A stretch of DNA of 64,000 bases from Qipengyuania_C sp046254955 (GCF_046254955.1 NZ_JBJXRG010000002.1:434001-498000); one strand, 5' to 3'. Shown: positions 1 through 8,519, counted from the first letter of the stretch. The notes: generated by a model not told the origin, from the letters alone. Numbers and translations: made by a program.

Positions 1-328
1 CGCCACCGCCGAACGCGCTGCCGAAAATCGTTTCAAAAATATCGCCAATATCGCCGAAGTCGCCTTGCTGGAATCCTCCCGTGCCCGGTCCACCGTTCTG
101 GAACGCGGCATGACCGAACCGGTCGTAAGCGGCACGTTTTTGCGGATCCTTCAGGCAATCATAGGCAACGCTGATCGCTTTGAACCGCGCTTCGCTGTCT
201 GCGTCTCCCGGGTTGCGGTCCGGATGATACTGCATGGCGAGCTTGCGATAAGACGATTTGATTGTCTTGTCGTCGGCGTCTCGCGACACCTCAAGCAGTT
301 CATAGAAGTCAATTTCAGTGGCAGACAC
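1..328 (-). CDS. dnaJ: Chaperone protein DnaJ, N-terminal part (runs off the left edge)
   Basis: Hsp40 co-chaperone that stimulates DnaK ATP hydrolysis and delivers unfolded clients in the cytoplasm. The visible part is the J domain, with the HPD motif (QYHPDRNPGD, about residues 33-42) and the YDRFGHAAF end, followed by the Gly/Phe-rich linker (FGGG). The C-terminal zinc-finger and client-binding domains lie outside the window. The start is GTG at 328, reading V-S-A-T-E-I-D-F-Y; no in-frame ATG precedes the J domain, and a GGGGGC purine stretch sits just upstream. It lies 72 nt downstream of dnaK on the same strand, the normal dnaK-dnaJ order. Confidence 0.95.
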   Translation of the reverse strand, partial: MSATEIDFYELLEVSRDADDKTIKSSYRKLAMQYHPDRNPGDADSEARFKAISVAYDCLKDPQKRAAYDRFGHAAFQNGGPGTGGFQQGDFGDIGDIFETIFGSAFGGG

Positions 329-350
329 TTAAAGCCCCCTAAATAGCTTA

Positions 351-382
351 CCGCCACCGATGCCTTTCAGCACCGATGGCGG
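351..382 (-). promoter_or_regulatory. Stable hairpin between dnaK and dnaJ
   Basis: On the minus strand a 13-bp stem (CCGCCATCGGTGC paired with GCATCGGTGGCGG, two G-U pairs) closes a 6-nt loop. No T-run follows, so it does not look like an intrinsic terminator. It sits in the dnaK-dnaJ spacer and could be an mRNA-processing or stability element that gives different amounts of the two chaperones. The function is inferred. Confidence 0.6.
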
Positions 383-400
383 ATAGCTCTTCATCAGGCA

Positions 401-2332
401 TCAGCCCTTGTTGTCTTCGTCGACCTCGGAGAATTCGGCGTCCACGACTTCTTCTTCAGCGCTGCCATCGGAGGCCTCAGCATCTTCGGTCGGAGCTTCG
501 GAGGCCGCATTGGCCTGCTCCTTTTCGTAGATTTGCTGGCCCATCTTCATGGCAGCTTCGGTCAAGGCCTGTGCCTTGGCGTTGATTGCATCGACGTCGT
601 CATTTTCCAGCGCGGTCTTGGCTTCTGCCAGAGCTGCCTCGACAGCAGACTTGGTGTCGGCATCGACGCTGTCGCCATGCTCTTCAAGCTGCTTTTCAGT
701 CGCATGGACCAGACTATCAGCCTGGTTGCGGGCTTCGGCCGCTTCCTTGCGCTTCTTGTCTTCCTCGGCGAACTTTTCGGCATCCTGCACCATCTGCTCG
801 ATGTCAGACTCGTTGAGCCCACCAGAAGCCTGGATGCGGATCTGCTGTTCCTTGCCCGTGCCCTTGTCCTTCGCAGAAACGTTCACGATGCCGTTAGCAT
901 CGATATCAAAGGTCACTTCCACCTGCGGAACGCCGCGCGGTGCCGGCGGAATGCCGACAAGGTCGAACTGGCCAAGCAGCTTGTTGTCCGCCGCCATTTC
1001 GCGCTCACCCTGGAACACGCGGATCGTCACTGCATTCTGGTTATCTTCAGCAGTAGAGTAGGTCTGTGTTTTCTTCGTCGGGATCGTCGTGTTGCGATCG
1101 ATCATGCGGGTGAAAACACCGCCGAGCGTTTCGATACCGAGTGACAGCGGGGTAACGTCGAGCAGCAGCACGTCCTTGACGTCGCCCTGCAAAACGCCCG
1201 CCTGAATCGCAGCGCCCATAGCTACGACCTCGTCGGGGTTCACGCCCGTGTGCGGCTTCGAACCGAAGAATTCTTCGACCACCGAGCGCACCTTCGGCAT
1301 GCGGGTCATACCGCCAACCAGGATGACTTCGTCGATTTCGTCCTTCGAAACGCCTGCATCAGCCAGCGCCTTCTTGCACGGCTCCAGCGTGCGCTTGACG
1401 AGATCACCCACCAGCTTTTCGAGATCCGAACGGTTCATCGTTTCGACGAGGTGAAGCGGTGTGGAGCTGCCGCCTTCCATACGTGCAGTGATGAAAGGCA
1501 GGTTGATTTCCGTGGTTGCCGAGCTCGAGAGTTCGATCTTCGCCTTCTCGGCAGCCTCCTTGAGACGCTGCAGCGCAAGCTTGTCCTTGCGCAGGTCCAT
1601 GTTTTCTTTCTTCTCGAACTGGTCGGCGAGCCATTCGACGATGGCGGCGTCAAAATCTTCGCCGCCGAGGAAAGTGTCGCCATTGGTTGACTTCACTTCG
1701 AATACGCCATCACCGATCTCGAGGATCGAGATGTCGAACGTACCGCCGCCAAGGTCGTAGACTGCAATGGTCTTGCCATCGTTCTTGTCCATGCCATAGG
1801 CGAGCGCGGCTGCAGTCGGCTCGTTAATGATACGCAGAACTTCGAGACCGGCAATCTGGCCGGCATCCTTGGTGGCCTGGCGCTGGGCATCGTTGAAGTA
1901 TGCCGGAACGGTGATTACCGCCTGCGTGACGTCCTCGCCAAGATAGCTCTCAGCGGTTTCCTTCATCTTCTGCAGGATGAAGGCAGAAACCTGGCTGGGA
2001 GAATATTCTTCACCGCCAGCTTCGACCCATGCATCGCCGTTCTTGCCCTTGACGATGTCGTAAGGGACAAGTTCCATATCTTTCTTGGTCAGCGGGTCAT
2101 CGAACCGGCGGCCGATCAGGCGCTTGATCGCGAAAAGGGTGTTGTCGGGGTTGGTAACGGCCTGGCGCTTGGCAGGCTGGCCGATAAGGCGCTCGTTATC
2201 CTTGGTGAAAGCAACGATCGACGGCGTGGTGCGCGCGCCTTCAGAATTCTCGACGACCTTCGGCTTGCCGCCATCCATTACGGCAACGCAAGAGTTGGTG
2301 GTGCCGAGGTCAATCCCGATTACTTTAGCCAT
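401..2332 (-). CDS. dnaK: Molecular chaperone DnaK (Hsp70)
   Basis: ATP-dependent Hsp70 chaperone of the cytoplasm, working with DnaJ and GrpE. At 643 aa it is full length. The nucleotide-binding domain shows IDLGTTNS (residues 7-14), INEPTAAALAYG (near 170), YDLGGGTFD (near 195) and ILVGGMTRMP (near 340). The interdomain linker is DVLLLDVTPLSLG (near 390), followed by the substrate-binding domain and a charged tail containing EEEVVDAEF. It is transcribed before dnaJ. A heat-shock-type promoter is visible at 2421-2448. Its nucleotide exchange factor GrpE and the repressor HrcA are encoded nearby at 4.9-6.5 kb. Confidence 0.98.
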   Translation of the reverse strand: MAKVIGIDLGTTNSCVAVMDGGKPKVVENSEGARTTPSIVAFTKDNERLIGQPAKRQAVTNPDNTLFAIKRLIGRRFDDPLTKKDMELVPYDIVKGKNGDAWVEAGGEEYSPSQVSAFILQKMKETAESYLGEDVTQAVITVPAYFNDAQRQATKDAGQIAGLEVLRIINEPTAAALAYGMDKNDGKTIAVYDLGGGTFDISILEIGDGVFEVKSTNGDTFLGGEDFDAAIVEWLADQFEKKENMDLRKDKLALQRLKEAAEKAKIELSSSATTEINLPFITARMEGGSSTPLHLVETMNRSDLEKLVGDLVKRTLEPCKKALADAGVSKDEIDEVILVGGMTRMPKVRSVVEEFFGSKPHTGVNPDEVVAMGAAIQAGVLQGDVKDVLLLDVTPLSLGIETLGGVFTRMIDRNTTIPTKKTQTYSTAEDNQNAVTIRVFQGEREMAADNKLLGQFDLVGIPPAPRGVPQVEVTFDIDANGIVNVSAKDKGTGKEQQIRIQASGGLNESDIEQMVQDAEKFAEEDKKRKEAAEARNQADSLVHATEKQLEEHGDSVDADTKSAVEAALAEAKTALENDDVDAINAKAQALTEAAMKMGQQIYEKEQANAASEAPTEDAEASDGSAEEEVVDAEFSEVDEDNKG

Positions 2333-2420
2333 GTTATCCCTATCTCATTCAATGTGTTGGACGCTGCTCAATGGACCTCCCATAAAGGCAAGGCCGTTCG
2401 GCAGCTCGGTTGTGCAGGGG

Positions 2421-2448
2421 ATATAGGTGTGGTTTTTGTTGGCACAAG
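2421..2448 (-). promoter_or_regulatory. Candidate RpoH (sigma-32) promoter of dnaK
   Basis: On the minus strand CTTGTG (2448-2443), a 15-nt spacer and CCTATAT (2427-2421) resemble the alphaproteobacterial heat-shock pattern CTTGAC...CYTATNT. The -10 lies about 90 nt upstream of the dnaK ATG. No CIRCE element was found in this intergenic region, so sigma-32 control of dnaK is more likely than HrcA control. Confidence 0.5.
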
Positions 2449-2496
2449 GGATCGGAGCGGCTAGTTTTTTCAATGTGTTCACGGGGGAGAAAACGG

Positions 2497-2979
2497 ATGA
2501 AACGCTCAATACTTGCCAGCGCGGCGCTTGGTTTTGCTGCAATCGGCATGGCTGCATGTTCTGACGAAGCGCCGGTCGAGCAGGCTGCGCCCGAAGGAAT
2601 TCCGGGCCTGCGGATCACCAATGGACGGATGGTCCTGAATGCTGTTGAGGGCAATCCAGCGGCGGTCTATTTCAATCTCGAATATGACGGCGATCGCGGA
2701 CTGGCGATCCGCTCGGCCAGTGTGGCTGGAGCCGAAAGTGCAATGCTCCACGAATATGCCGACAACCGCGGTGTTCGCGAGATGATGGAAGCCCTCCCGA
2801 TTACGCTCAAGAACGGCACCAAACTCGCATTCGAGCCGGGTTCGCGCCATGTCATGGCGACGGGCGTGTCACCCGAGCTGAAATCGGGCGACAACACCGA
2901 AGTGACACTCACGGTTTCAGGCGGGGATTCGATCACCTTTCCGGTGACGGTCCAGGCTGCCGGGGAGAGTGAAGCCTGA
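2497..2979 (+). CDS. Copper chaperone PCu(A)C family lipoprotein (DUF461)
   Basis: Periplasmic Cu(I)-binding protein of the family that passes copper to the CuA site of cytochrome c oxidase. It is 160 aa. A signal peptide ends in the lipobox MAAC (Cys21), so it is probably a lipoprotein. The family motif H(M)X10MX21HXM is complete: His85, Met96, His118, Met120. The ATG at 2497 was chosen because GGGGGAGA lies just upstream and the signal peptide begins there; the frame is open further upstream without a credible start. It is divergent from dnaK and followed by a short gap to the next gene. No cytochrome oxidase genes are in the window. Confidence 0.9.
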   Translation: MKRSILASAALGFAAIGMAACSDEAPVEQAAPEGIPGLRITNGRMVLNAVEGNPAAVYFNLEYDGDRGLAIRSASVAGAESAMLHEYADNRGVREMMEALPITLKNGTKLAFEPGSRHVMATGVSPELKSGDNTEVTLTVSGGDSITFPVTVQAAGESEA

Positions 2980-3068
2980 ACGGCGAGGCAATTCCGTTAA
3001 ATACGGCCTCTTGTCCGGTCGGAGGTGAGCGCTCGCTGACCCCGGGCGAGATCGAACTGGCGAGGTCG

Positions 3069-3488
3069 ATGTTTGGGATCGCAATCGACTATTCAAAGGT
3101 CAAAATCAGGCGGCGCAAGTGGTTTCCCTTCCAGTCCAGGCGCGTGACGATGGCGCCGCGCGGCCATATTCATTTTCATCCGTTAGGTGCCAATTACTGC
3201 GATGACTTCAGCACTGCGTCGCTCTCGCTGCAGGCACATTTCATTCACGAAATGACGCATGTGTGGCAGTCACAGACTCGGGGTAGCTGGCATCTCGTGA
3301 CGCACCGCATGCCCTGGGCCAGGTACCATTATTCTCTGAAGCCGGGATGGCCCCTTACGCGCTATGGGATCGAGCAGCAGGCGGAGATCGTCAAACACGC
3401 CTTCCTGCTGCGCAATGGCATTAAACTGGCCGGGGTTGCAGACAAATCGGCTTACGACGTGCTAGTTTCTTTCCCGGAGGGAAGATGA
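3069..3488 (+). CDS. Small HEXXH-type protein ('vgr-related', possible metallopeptidase)
   Basis: A 139-aa cytosolic protein of a family common in sphingomonads and often labelled vgr-related. It carries HFIHEMTHVWQ (about residues 58-68), a zincin-like HEXXH (HEMTH) with a following Trp/Gln, which suggests metal binding; the substrate is unknown. The conserved stretch LTPGEIELARS lies in frame upstream of the ATG used here (frame open from 2973), so the true start may be a non-ATG codon such as CTG at 2976 or 3036. Its stop overlaps the next start (ATGA at 3485), so it is translationally coupled to the acetyltransferase. Confidence 0.6.
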   Translation: MFGIAIDYSKVKIRRRKWFPFQSRRVTMAPRGHIHFHPLGANYCDDFSTASLSLQAHFIHEMTHVWQSQTRGSWHLVTHRMPWARYHYSLKPGWPLTRYGIEQQAEIVKHAFLLRNGIKLAGVADKSAYDVLVSFPEGR

Positions 3489-3982
3489 GCAAGATTCTTG
3501 AGTATCGGATCAGGCCGTTCGAGCTAAAAGACGCCGCGGCATTTGCAGGCCTCAACCGGCGCTGGATCGAAACGCTGTTCCTGATGGAACCCAAGGACAT
3601 TTCCCAGCTGGAACATCCCAAGGCGTCGATCCTCGACAAGGGCGGTTTCATCGCGATTGCCGAAGCCAATGGCTGGGTGATCGGAACCGGTGCAATCCTG
3701 CCCGCAGCCCTAGCCCCCGATGATGGCAAGAGATGGTTCGAGATCGTAAAGATGTCGACCGACCTGTCGGCCCAGCGCATGGGAATCGGCAGCCGTATCC
3801 TTGACCGCCTTATCGAATTCGCACGCGAAAACGACGGCGATGCGATCTGGCTCGAAACCAATGATCAGCTCGAGGCCGCAACACATCTTTACCGGAAGAC
3901 AGGCTTTCGCGACCTGACCGGCGAAGATATCTGGAAAACGCCCTACGAGCGCTGCAACATGCAAATGGTCAAAGACATCTAA
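3485..3982 (+). CDS. GNAT family N-acetyltransferase
   Basis: A 165-aa acetyl-CoA-dependent acyltransferase of unknown substrate. The GNAT fold is visible: the acetyl-CoA pyrophosphate loop Q-R-M-G-I-G-S-R (Q/RxxGxG/A, about residues 97-104) and the following helix ILDRLIEFAREND, then the C-terminal strand with LYRKTGFRD. It starts in a 4-bp overlap with the HEXXH protein, so the two are probably made together. A hairpin follows at 3996-4026, between this gene and the convergent ompW-like gene. Confidence 0.85.
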   Translation: MSKILEYRIRPFELKDAAAFAGLNRRWIETLFLMEPKDISQLEHPKASILDKGGFIAIAEANGWVIGTGAILPAALAPDDGKRWFEIVKMSTDLSAQRMGIGSRILDRLIEFARENDGDAIWLETNDQLEAATHLYRKTGFRDLTGEDIWKTPYERCNMQMVKDI

Positions 3983-3995
3983 TGAAACCGAAGGA

Positions 3996-4026
3996 AGGTG
4001 CCTATCCCGGTAAGGGAAAGGCACCT
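3996..4026. terminator. Bidirectional hairpin between convergent genes
   Basis: AGGTGCC (3996-4002) pairs with GGCACCT (4020-4026), with an inner CCC/GGG pairing. It sits between the GNAT stop (3982) and the stop of the minus-strand porin gene (4052). The T-run is poor on both strands, so termination is inferred from position and stem strength. Confidence 0.5.
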
Positions 4027-4051
4027 ATTCAACGATAAATAACTTAGCATC

Positions 4052-4726
4052 TTAGAAGCGGAAATACGCTCCGGCGCTCAATACCCAAGGATCCAGATCG
4101 TGTTTGGTTCTGATAATCTCGGTATCGTCAACGAAGAAGCGAGCATCGGTTCCGATGAAGTAGCGCTTCGCATCGATTGACAAACCGAAGCCTTCACTCA
4201 GTGCGATGTCCGCTCCAGCTTGAAGTGCAAAGCCAAACTCATTCGTCAGATCTACATCAGTCACGCCCAACGCTGCGACATCTGCCCCGGCGTCGTCACC
4301 GAAGACGATAAAATATGCAGGTCCTGCGCCGATATACGGTTTGAAGCCGCTTCCAACGTCGAAGTGGTATTTCAGCGTTACCGTGCCTGGGATTATCTTG
4401 GCGTCGGAAACAAGCTCCGCTCCATCAAGACCGCCAAGCCCGTCGACATCATGCTGGGTCACTCCAGCAATTGTCTCGATCGAGAAATTGTTGCTGATGA
4501 AATACTCTACGGCGACGGTTGGAGTGATATTGTTGTTCGCTTCGCTTTGTGTGCCAGCGGGTAGCCCAAATTCGTCGATCTCGACTTCGGTGATCTCGCC
4601 GTCCGGCAACACTGCGGTCGCGAACACTTTCGCCTGGATTGAACCAGCGCGATCGCCCTGTGCCATTGCGGGTGCAGAAACTCCTGCCGCCACGAGTGCG
4701 AACAATGGCAAACAAACCCTATTCAT
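4052..4726 (-). CDS. OmpW family outer membrane beta-barrel protein
   Basis: A 224-aa outer membrane protein. The Sec signal peptide is MNRVCLPLFALVAAGVSAPAMA, cleaved near residue 22. The chain then alternates beta strands, with the OmpW signature TPTVAVEYFISNNFSIE (about residues 67-83), and ends in Tyr-Phe-Arg-Phe with a C-terminal Phe, the signal read by the BAM machinery. OmpW proteins form narrow channels for hydrophobic solutes; the specific ligand cannot be inferred. A good RBS (AGGAGT) precedes the ATG. It is monocistronic by layout. Confidence 0.9.
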   Translation of the reverse strand: MNRVCLPLFALVAAGVSAPAMAQGDRAGSIQAKVFATAVLPDGEITEVEIDEFGLPAGTQSEANNNITPTVAVEYFISNNFSIETIAGVTQHDVDGLGGLDGAELVSDAKIIPGTVTLKYHFDVGSGFKPYIGAGPAYFIVFGDDAGADVAALGVTDVDLTNEFGFALQAGADIALSEGFGLSIDAKRYFIGTDARFFVDDTEIIRTKHDLDPWVLSAGAYFRF

Positions 4727-4859
4727 TGAAAACTACTCCTGAAGGGAGCGCTCGATTGCGCTCATCAATCCCCGTCCGAGTAGTGAACGTGATATGTTAT
4801 AACTTGTTCCAGAACTATTTGCCAAGCGTATCTAGGGTCAGTTGGGTGTCTGTGCCACG

Positions 4860-5447
4860 CTAGTCCGGCTTCTTCGCGACCCCGACCATTGCTGGACGCA
4901 GCAGGCGATCCTTGATCATGTAACCGGCCTGCATTTCCTGCACGATCGTACCCGGCTCTGCTTCATCCGTCGGTACTTCCATCATCGCCTGATGCTGGTT
5001 CGGATCGAGCGGCATGCCGACAGCGGCAACCCGGGTAATCCCGTGCTGGCCGAAGACCTTCTCCAACTCGCGCTGGGTCGCTTCGATACCTTCGATAAAG
5101 CGCTTTGCCTGATCGTCTTCGCGTAAGGCATCGGGAACATGGCTCAGCGCACGCGCCAAGTTGTCAGACACGGACAGGATATCGCGAGAGAACCCGGTTG
5201 CGGCATAGGCACGCGCATCCTGAATGTCCTTCTCCATCCGGCGACGCACGTTCTGCGTTTCCGCTTTGGCGTAGAGCACCTCCTGCTTGGCAGCTTCGAG
5301 GTCGTTGCGCAGCGATTCGAGCGCTTCGCCCAGATCACCCTCTTCCTCGTCACCTTCCCCAGGTTCGCCATTATCGAGGAATTCCTCGGGTACGCCTTCA
5401 AGTTCTTTCTCAACCGCTTCGTCACGCGGTTCGTCAATAATCGTCAT
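4860..5447 (-). CDS. grpE: Nucleotide exchange factor GrpE
   Basis: Dimeric exchange factor that releases ADP from DnaK. It is 195 aa, with an acidic N-terminal tail (about residues 1-45, Glu-rich), a long coiled coil with AKAETQNVRRRMEKD, and the C-terminal beta wing ending YMIKDRLLRPAMVGVAKKPD. It lies 14 nt downstream of hrcA on the same strand, so it is cotranscribed with hrcA, the usual alphaproteobacterial arrangement. Confidence 0.97.
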   Translation of the reverse strand: MTIIDEPRDEAVEKELEGVPEEFLDNGEPGEGDEEEGDLGEALESLRNDLEAAKQEVLYAKAETQNVRRRMEKDIQDARAYAATGFSRDILSVSDNLARALSHVPDALREDDQAKRFIEGIEATQRELEKVFGQHGITRVAAVGMPLDPNQHQAMMEVPTDEAEPGTIVQEMQAGYMIKDRLLRPAMVGVAKKPD

Positions 5448-5461
5448 GTATGAGTTTCCAG

Positions 5462-6505
5462 CTAACCGATAAGCTTGCCCAGCGAGCGGGCTGTCAGATC
5501 AACCATGGGGACGACGCGCGCGTAATTCAACCGCGTGGGACCAATTACGCCAAGCACCCCGACTACCCTGCCCTCGCGGTCGCGATAGGGCGATGCGATG
5601 ACCGATGAGCCCGATAAGGCGAACAGCCGGTTCTCGCTGCCGATGAAGATGCGCGTCGCATCCGCTTCGCGCGCGCTTTCGAGCAATTCGGCGACTGATT
5701 GCTTGTTCTCTAGGTCATCGAGCAATGAGCGGACGCGTTCAATATCGCCAATTGTCGAATCGTCGAGCAGGTTGGCCTGTCCGCGGACGATCAGTACGGG
5801 TCGCTGCGCAGCATCTTCGCTCCACACGGCAAGACCGCGCTCTACCAGCGCACTGCTTGCTTCGTCCAATTGGGTCTTGCCCGCCGCAATCTCGGCGCGC
5901 ATCGCCTTCGCGGCCTCGGTCAGCGTGCGCCCGGCAAGGCGTGCGGTAATGTAGTTCGATGCCTGTTCCAGAGCAGAGCTGGGTACCGCCCCGGCCAAGT
6001 CGAGCACGCGGTTCTCAACCGAACCGTCTTCGCCAACCAGCACGGCGAGCGCCCTGCCCTGCCCAAGGTTCAGCAGGCTGAACTGGCCAAGCCGCTGTTC
6101 GCGCGTCGGCACCATGACCATCCCAGCGGCGCCGGAAAGGTCGGAAAGTATCGCACTGGTCTGCTCGAGCGCTTGCTCGATCGGCCCCGGCTTGGCGAGT
6201 CGTGATTCGATTGCTGCTCGCTCTTCGCGAGTCGGCTCGGACATTTGCATCATGCCGTCGACAAATAGCCGCAATCCGCTGTCGGTCGGCATCCGCCCTG
6301 CACTTGTATGCGGCGCTGCCAGCAAGCCGGCCGATTCGAGATCGGCCAGCACCGAGCGGATCGATGCGGGGGACAGATCCATGCTGCCGTCTGCAGCGAT
6401 CGTCTTCGATCCGACCGGCTGTCCGCTGTCGAGATAGCCTTCGACCACGCGCGCGAAGATGCGGCGGGCACGGTCGGTCAATTCGGCAACGGGCGGTGTG
6501 GGCAT
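5462..6505 (-). CDS. hrcA: Heat-inducible transcription repressor HrcA
   Basis: Repressor that binds CIRCE inverted repeats and is kept active by GroEL. It is 347 aa. The N-terminal winged helix shows ARRIFARVVEGYLDSGQPVGSK, then SPASIRSVLADLESAGLL (about residues 45-62), then the inserted and GAF-like dimerisation domains ending in GVIGPTRLNYARVVPMVD. It is divergent from rph and upstream of grpE. No CIRCE copy is visible near any gene of this window, so its targets (classically groESL) must be elsewhere. Confidence 0.96.
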   Translation of the reverse strand: MPTPPVAELTDRARRIFARVVEGYLDSGQPVGSKTIAADGSMDLSPASIRSVLADLESAGLLAAPHTSAGRMPTDSGLRLFVDGMMQMSEPTREERAAIESRLAKPGPIEQALEQTSAILSDLSGAAGMVMVPTREQRLGQFSLLNLGQGRALAVLVGEDGSVENRVLDLAGAVPSSALEQASNYITARLAGRTLTEAAKAMRAEIAAGKTQLDEASSALVERGLAVWSEDAAQRPVLIVRGQANLLDDSTIGDIERVRSLLDDLENKQSVAELLESAREADATRIFIGSENRLFALSGSSVIASPYRDREGRVVGVLGVIGPTRLNYARVVPMVDLTARSLGKLIG

Positions 6506-6603
6506 GGGGTTAATCTAATCACTGGCCTTGCAGGCTCAAGCGACAAACGCCTAACGCCTCTGGAGTTCGAGCTTATACAATTCGATTCTGAAAAGGACAC
6601 TCC

Positions 6604-7317
6604 ATGCGACCTTCTGGCCGCGCGCCCGATGAAATGCGCGCTATCACCATCGAAACCGGATACACCAAGCATGCGGAGGGTTCGTGCCTGATCAGCTTCG
6701 GAGATACCCGCGTGCTTTGCACCGCTAGCGTAGAAGAGCGCATCCCGCCGTGGCTCCGCGGCAAGGGCCAAGGCTGGGTCACCGGCGAATACTCGATGCT
6801 TCCACGCGCAACGCATACTCGCGGATCGCGCGAAGCTGCTCGCGGCAAGCAATCGGGCCGCACCCAAGAAATCCAGCGTTTGATTGGCCGCAGCTTGCGC
6901 GCTGTGGTCGACATGGAAAAGCTTGGCGAGCGCCAGATCACACTCGATTGCGATGTTATCCAGGCAGATGGCGGCACGCGGACGGCTTCGATCTCCGGTG
7001 CGTGGGTCGCGTTGCGACTTGCCGTCAACACGCTGATGGATGCCGGCGAAATCAAGGATGATCCGATCTCTGCCAAGGTCGCTGCAATTTCGTGCGGCAT
7101 ATTCGAAGGCACGCCGGTTCTTGACCTCGATTACCCAGAAGACTCCAACGCCGAGGCCGATGCAAACTTCGTGCTGATCGAAGGCGGCAAGATTGCCGAA
7201 GCACAGGCCACCGCAGAGGGTGCGCCCTATGACGAGGAAGCGCTATTGCGGCTCCTGAGGCTCGCCCAAATGGGCTGCGCGGAGATCTTCAAGGCACAGG
7301 ACAACGCGACCAAATGA
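6604..7317 (+). CDS. rph: Ribonuclease PH
   Basis: Phosphorolytic 3'-5' exoribonuclease that trims tRNA 3' ends using inorganic phosphate. It is 237 aa, the usual size. Family motifs are visible: FGDTRVLCTASVEERIPPW, then SGRTQEIQRLIGRSLR, the phosphate-binding GGTRTASISGAW (about residues 122-133), and LDLDYPEDSNAEADAN. Its stop overlaps the rdgB start (ATGA at 7314), so the two are translated together. Confidence 0.98.
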   Translation: MRPSGRAPDEMRAITIETGYTKHAEGSCLISFGDTRVLCTASVEERIPPWLRGKGQGWVTGEYSMLPRATHTRGSREAARGKQSGRTQEIQRLIGRSLRAVVDMEKLGERQITLDCDVIQADGGTRTASISGAWVALRLAVNTLMDAGEIKDDPISAKVAAISCGIFEGTPVLDLDYPEDSNAEADANFVLIEGGKIAEAQATAEGAPYDEEALLRLLRLAQMGCAEIFKAQDNATK

Positions 7318-7940
7318 CGCGCAAGCTGGGATCGGGTTCGCTGGTGATTGCCACGCATAATGCGGGCAAGCTCAAGGAGATATCCGCGCTGCTCGATCCC
7401 TACGGCGCAAAATGCATCTCAGCCGGTTCGCTCGGTCTTCCCGAACCGCCCGAAACCGGAAAAACATTTGTCGAGAATGCCCTGATCAAGGCGCGCGCTG
7501 CTGCCGAGGCTTCGGGAATGGTAGCATTGGCTGATGATAGCGGGCTTTCGGTCCATGCCCTGGATGGCAGACCCGGTGTCTACACTGCCGACTGGGCCGA
7601 GCGGCAGTGGTTCGAAGGTTCGCCCGGCCGCGACTGGTTCATGGCCATGGGGAAGGTCGAGGGGCTGCTACAGCAACTCGGGCCGGACACGGATCGCAGT
7701 GCCGCCTTCCATTGCGTGCTGGCATTGGCGTGGCCCGACGGCGAACATGCCATCTACGAGGGGAAATGTCCGGGTTCGCTTATATGGCCACCGCGCGGCA
7801 CCTTGGGCTTCGGCTATGATCCGGTGTTCGTTCCGTCAGGCCGAGAGCAGACTTTCGCCGAGATCGATCCCGATGAGAAACATGCAATTAGCCACCGCGC
7901 CGACGCTTTCGCGAAGCTGGTCGCCGATCAATTCGGCTGA
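7314..7940 (+). CDS. rdgB: RdgB/HAM1 family non-canonical purine NTP pyrophosphatase
   Basis: House-cleaning enzyme hydrolysing ITP, dITP and XTP to monophosphates. It is 208 aa. Visible motifs are the N-terminal VIATHNAGKLKEI, the catalytic ALADDSGLSVHALDGRPGVY (about residues 72-91) with the metal-binding Asp pair, GFGYDPVFVP, and the C-terminal ISHRADAF. It overlaps rph by 4 bp. It ends 6 nt before the stop of a convergent gene. Confidence 0.97.
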   Translation: MTRKLGSGSLVIATHNAGKLKEISALLDPYGAKCISAGSLGLPEPPETGKTFVENALIKARAAAEASGMVALADDSGLSVHALDGRPGVYTADWAERQWFEGSPGRDWFMAMGKVEGLLQQLGPDTDRSAAFHCVLALAWPDGEHAIYEGKCPGSLIWPPRGTLGFGYDPVFVPSGREQTFAEIDPDEKHAISHRADAFAKLVADQFG

Positions 7941-7946
7941 CGCCAG

Positions 7947-8468
7947 CTAGCCTTCCTGCCCGTAGGTATTACCGGCAGGCCAATAGCGACACACGAGTAT
8001 ATCATTATTGCGGCCCTTGCTGATGGCGCAGCCCAACTCCTTCGTTCCGCCCCAGATGACCTGCGTATAATGACCAACATCGCGCCAGTTTCCGGTGCGT
8101 GATACGTCAGGGAACACGCCAGGGCGGTAGTCCGGTCGCTCCGAAATGAACGAGCCGACCATGTCGCCAGCGCTGTAATAGCCGGCGCTGCCCATCCACA
8201 GGTTCTCGCCCGCGCCGCCGCGCTCGTCATTGCTCGCATGGTCGAGGCGCTCGATCCGGGCGAGATGGTCTGCCCAGCGCTTGGCATCCTTGGCGAGCTT
8301 GTTGCTCCAGGACAGCGGCTGCCTGCCGAGGCTCTTTCGCTCGACATTATGATAGAGCAATAGCTGCGCGGCAAAGCTGTTTGGTGTCGTTTGCGCGCTG
8401 GAAGGCATTGTAAACGCTGCCAGACCTGCTGCTCCCGCAGCCAGAATTCCCAAAACCGATTTCTTCAC
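7947..8468 (-). CDS. CAP-domain (SCP/PR-1-like) secreted protein
   Basis: A 173-aa exported protein. The Sec signal peptide (MKKSVLGILAAGAAGLAAF...PSSAQ) is followed by one CAP domain with LLYHNVERKSLGRQPLSW, the cavity residues in GENLWMG, and the CAP signatures GHYTQVIW and CRYWPAGN. Bacterial CAP proteins of this type are periplasmic or secreted and of unknown activity. It sits on the opposite strand between rdgB and hemW, and it is divergent from hemW with a 51-bp shared upstream region. Confidence 0.92.
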   Translation of the reverse strand: MKKSVLGILAAGAAGLAAFTMPSSAQTTPNSFAAQLLLYHNVERKSLGRQPLSWSNKLAKDAKRWADHLARIERLDHASNDERGGAGENLWMGSAGYYSAGDMVGSFISERPDYRPGVFPDVSRTGNWRDVGHYTQVIWGGTKELGCAISKGRNNDILVCRYWPAGNTYGQEG

Positions 8469-8519
8469 AACCCCGCCTCACCTTGACTTTGGCGCGCTCA
8501 ACCTGCCCTTGTCCCTGAC

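Noticed and set aside
6506..6603. CIRCE element in the hrcA-rph divergent region
   Set aside because: No TTAGCACTC/GAGTGCTAA pair or close variant is present.
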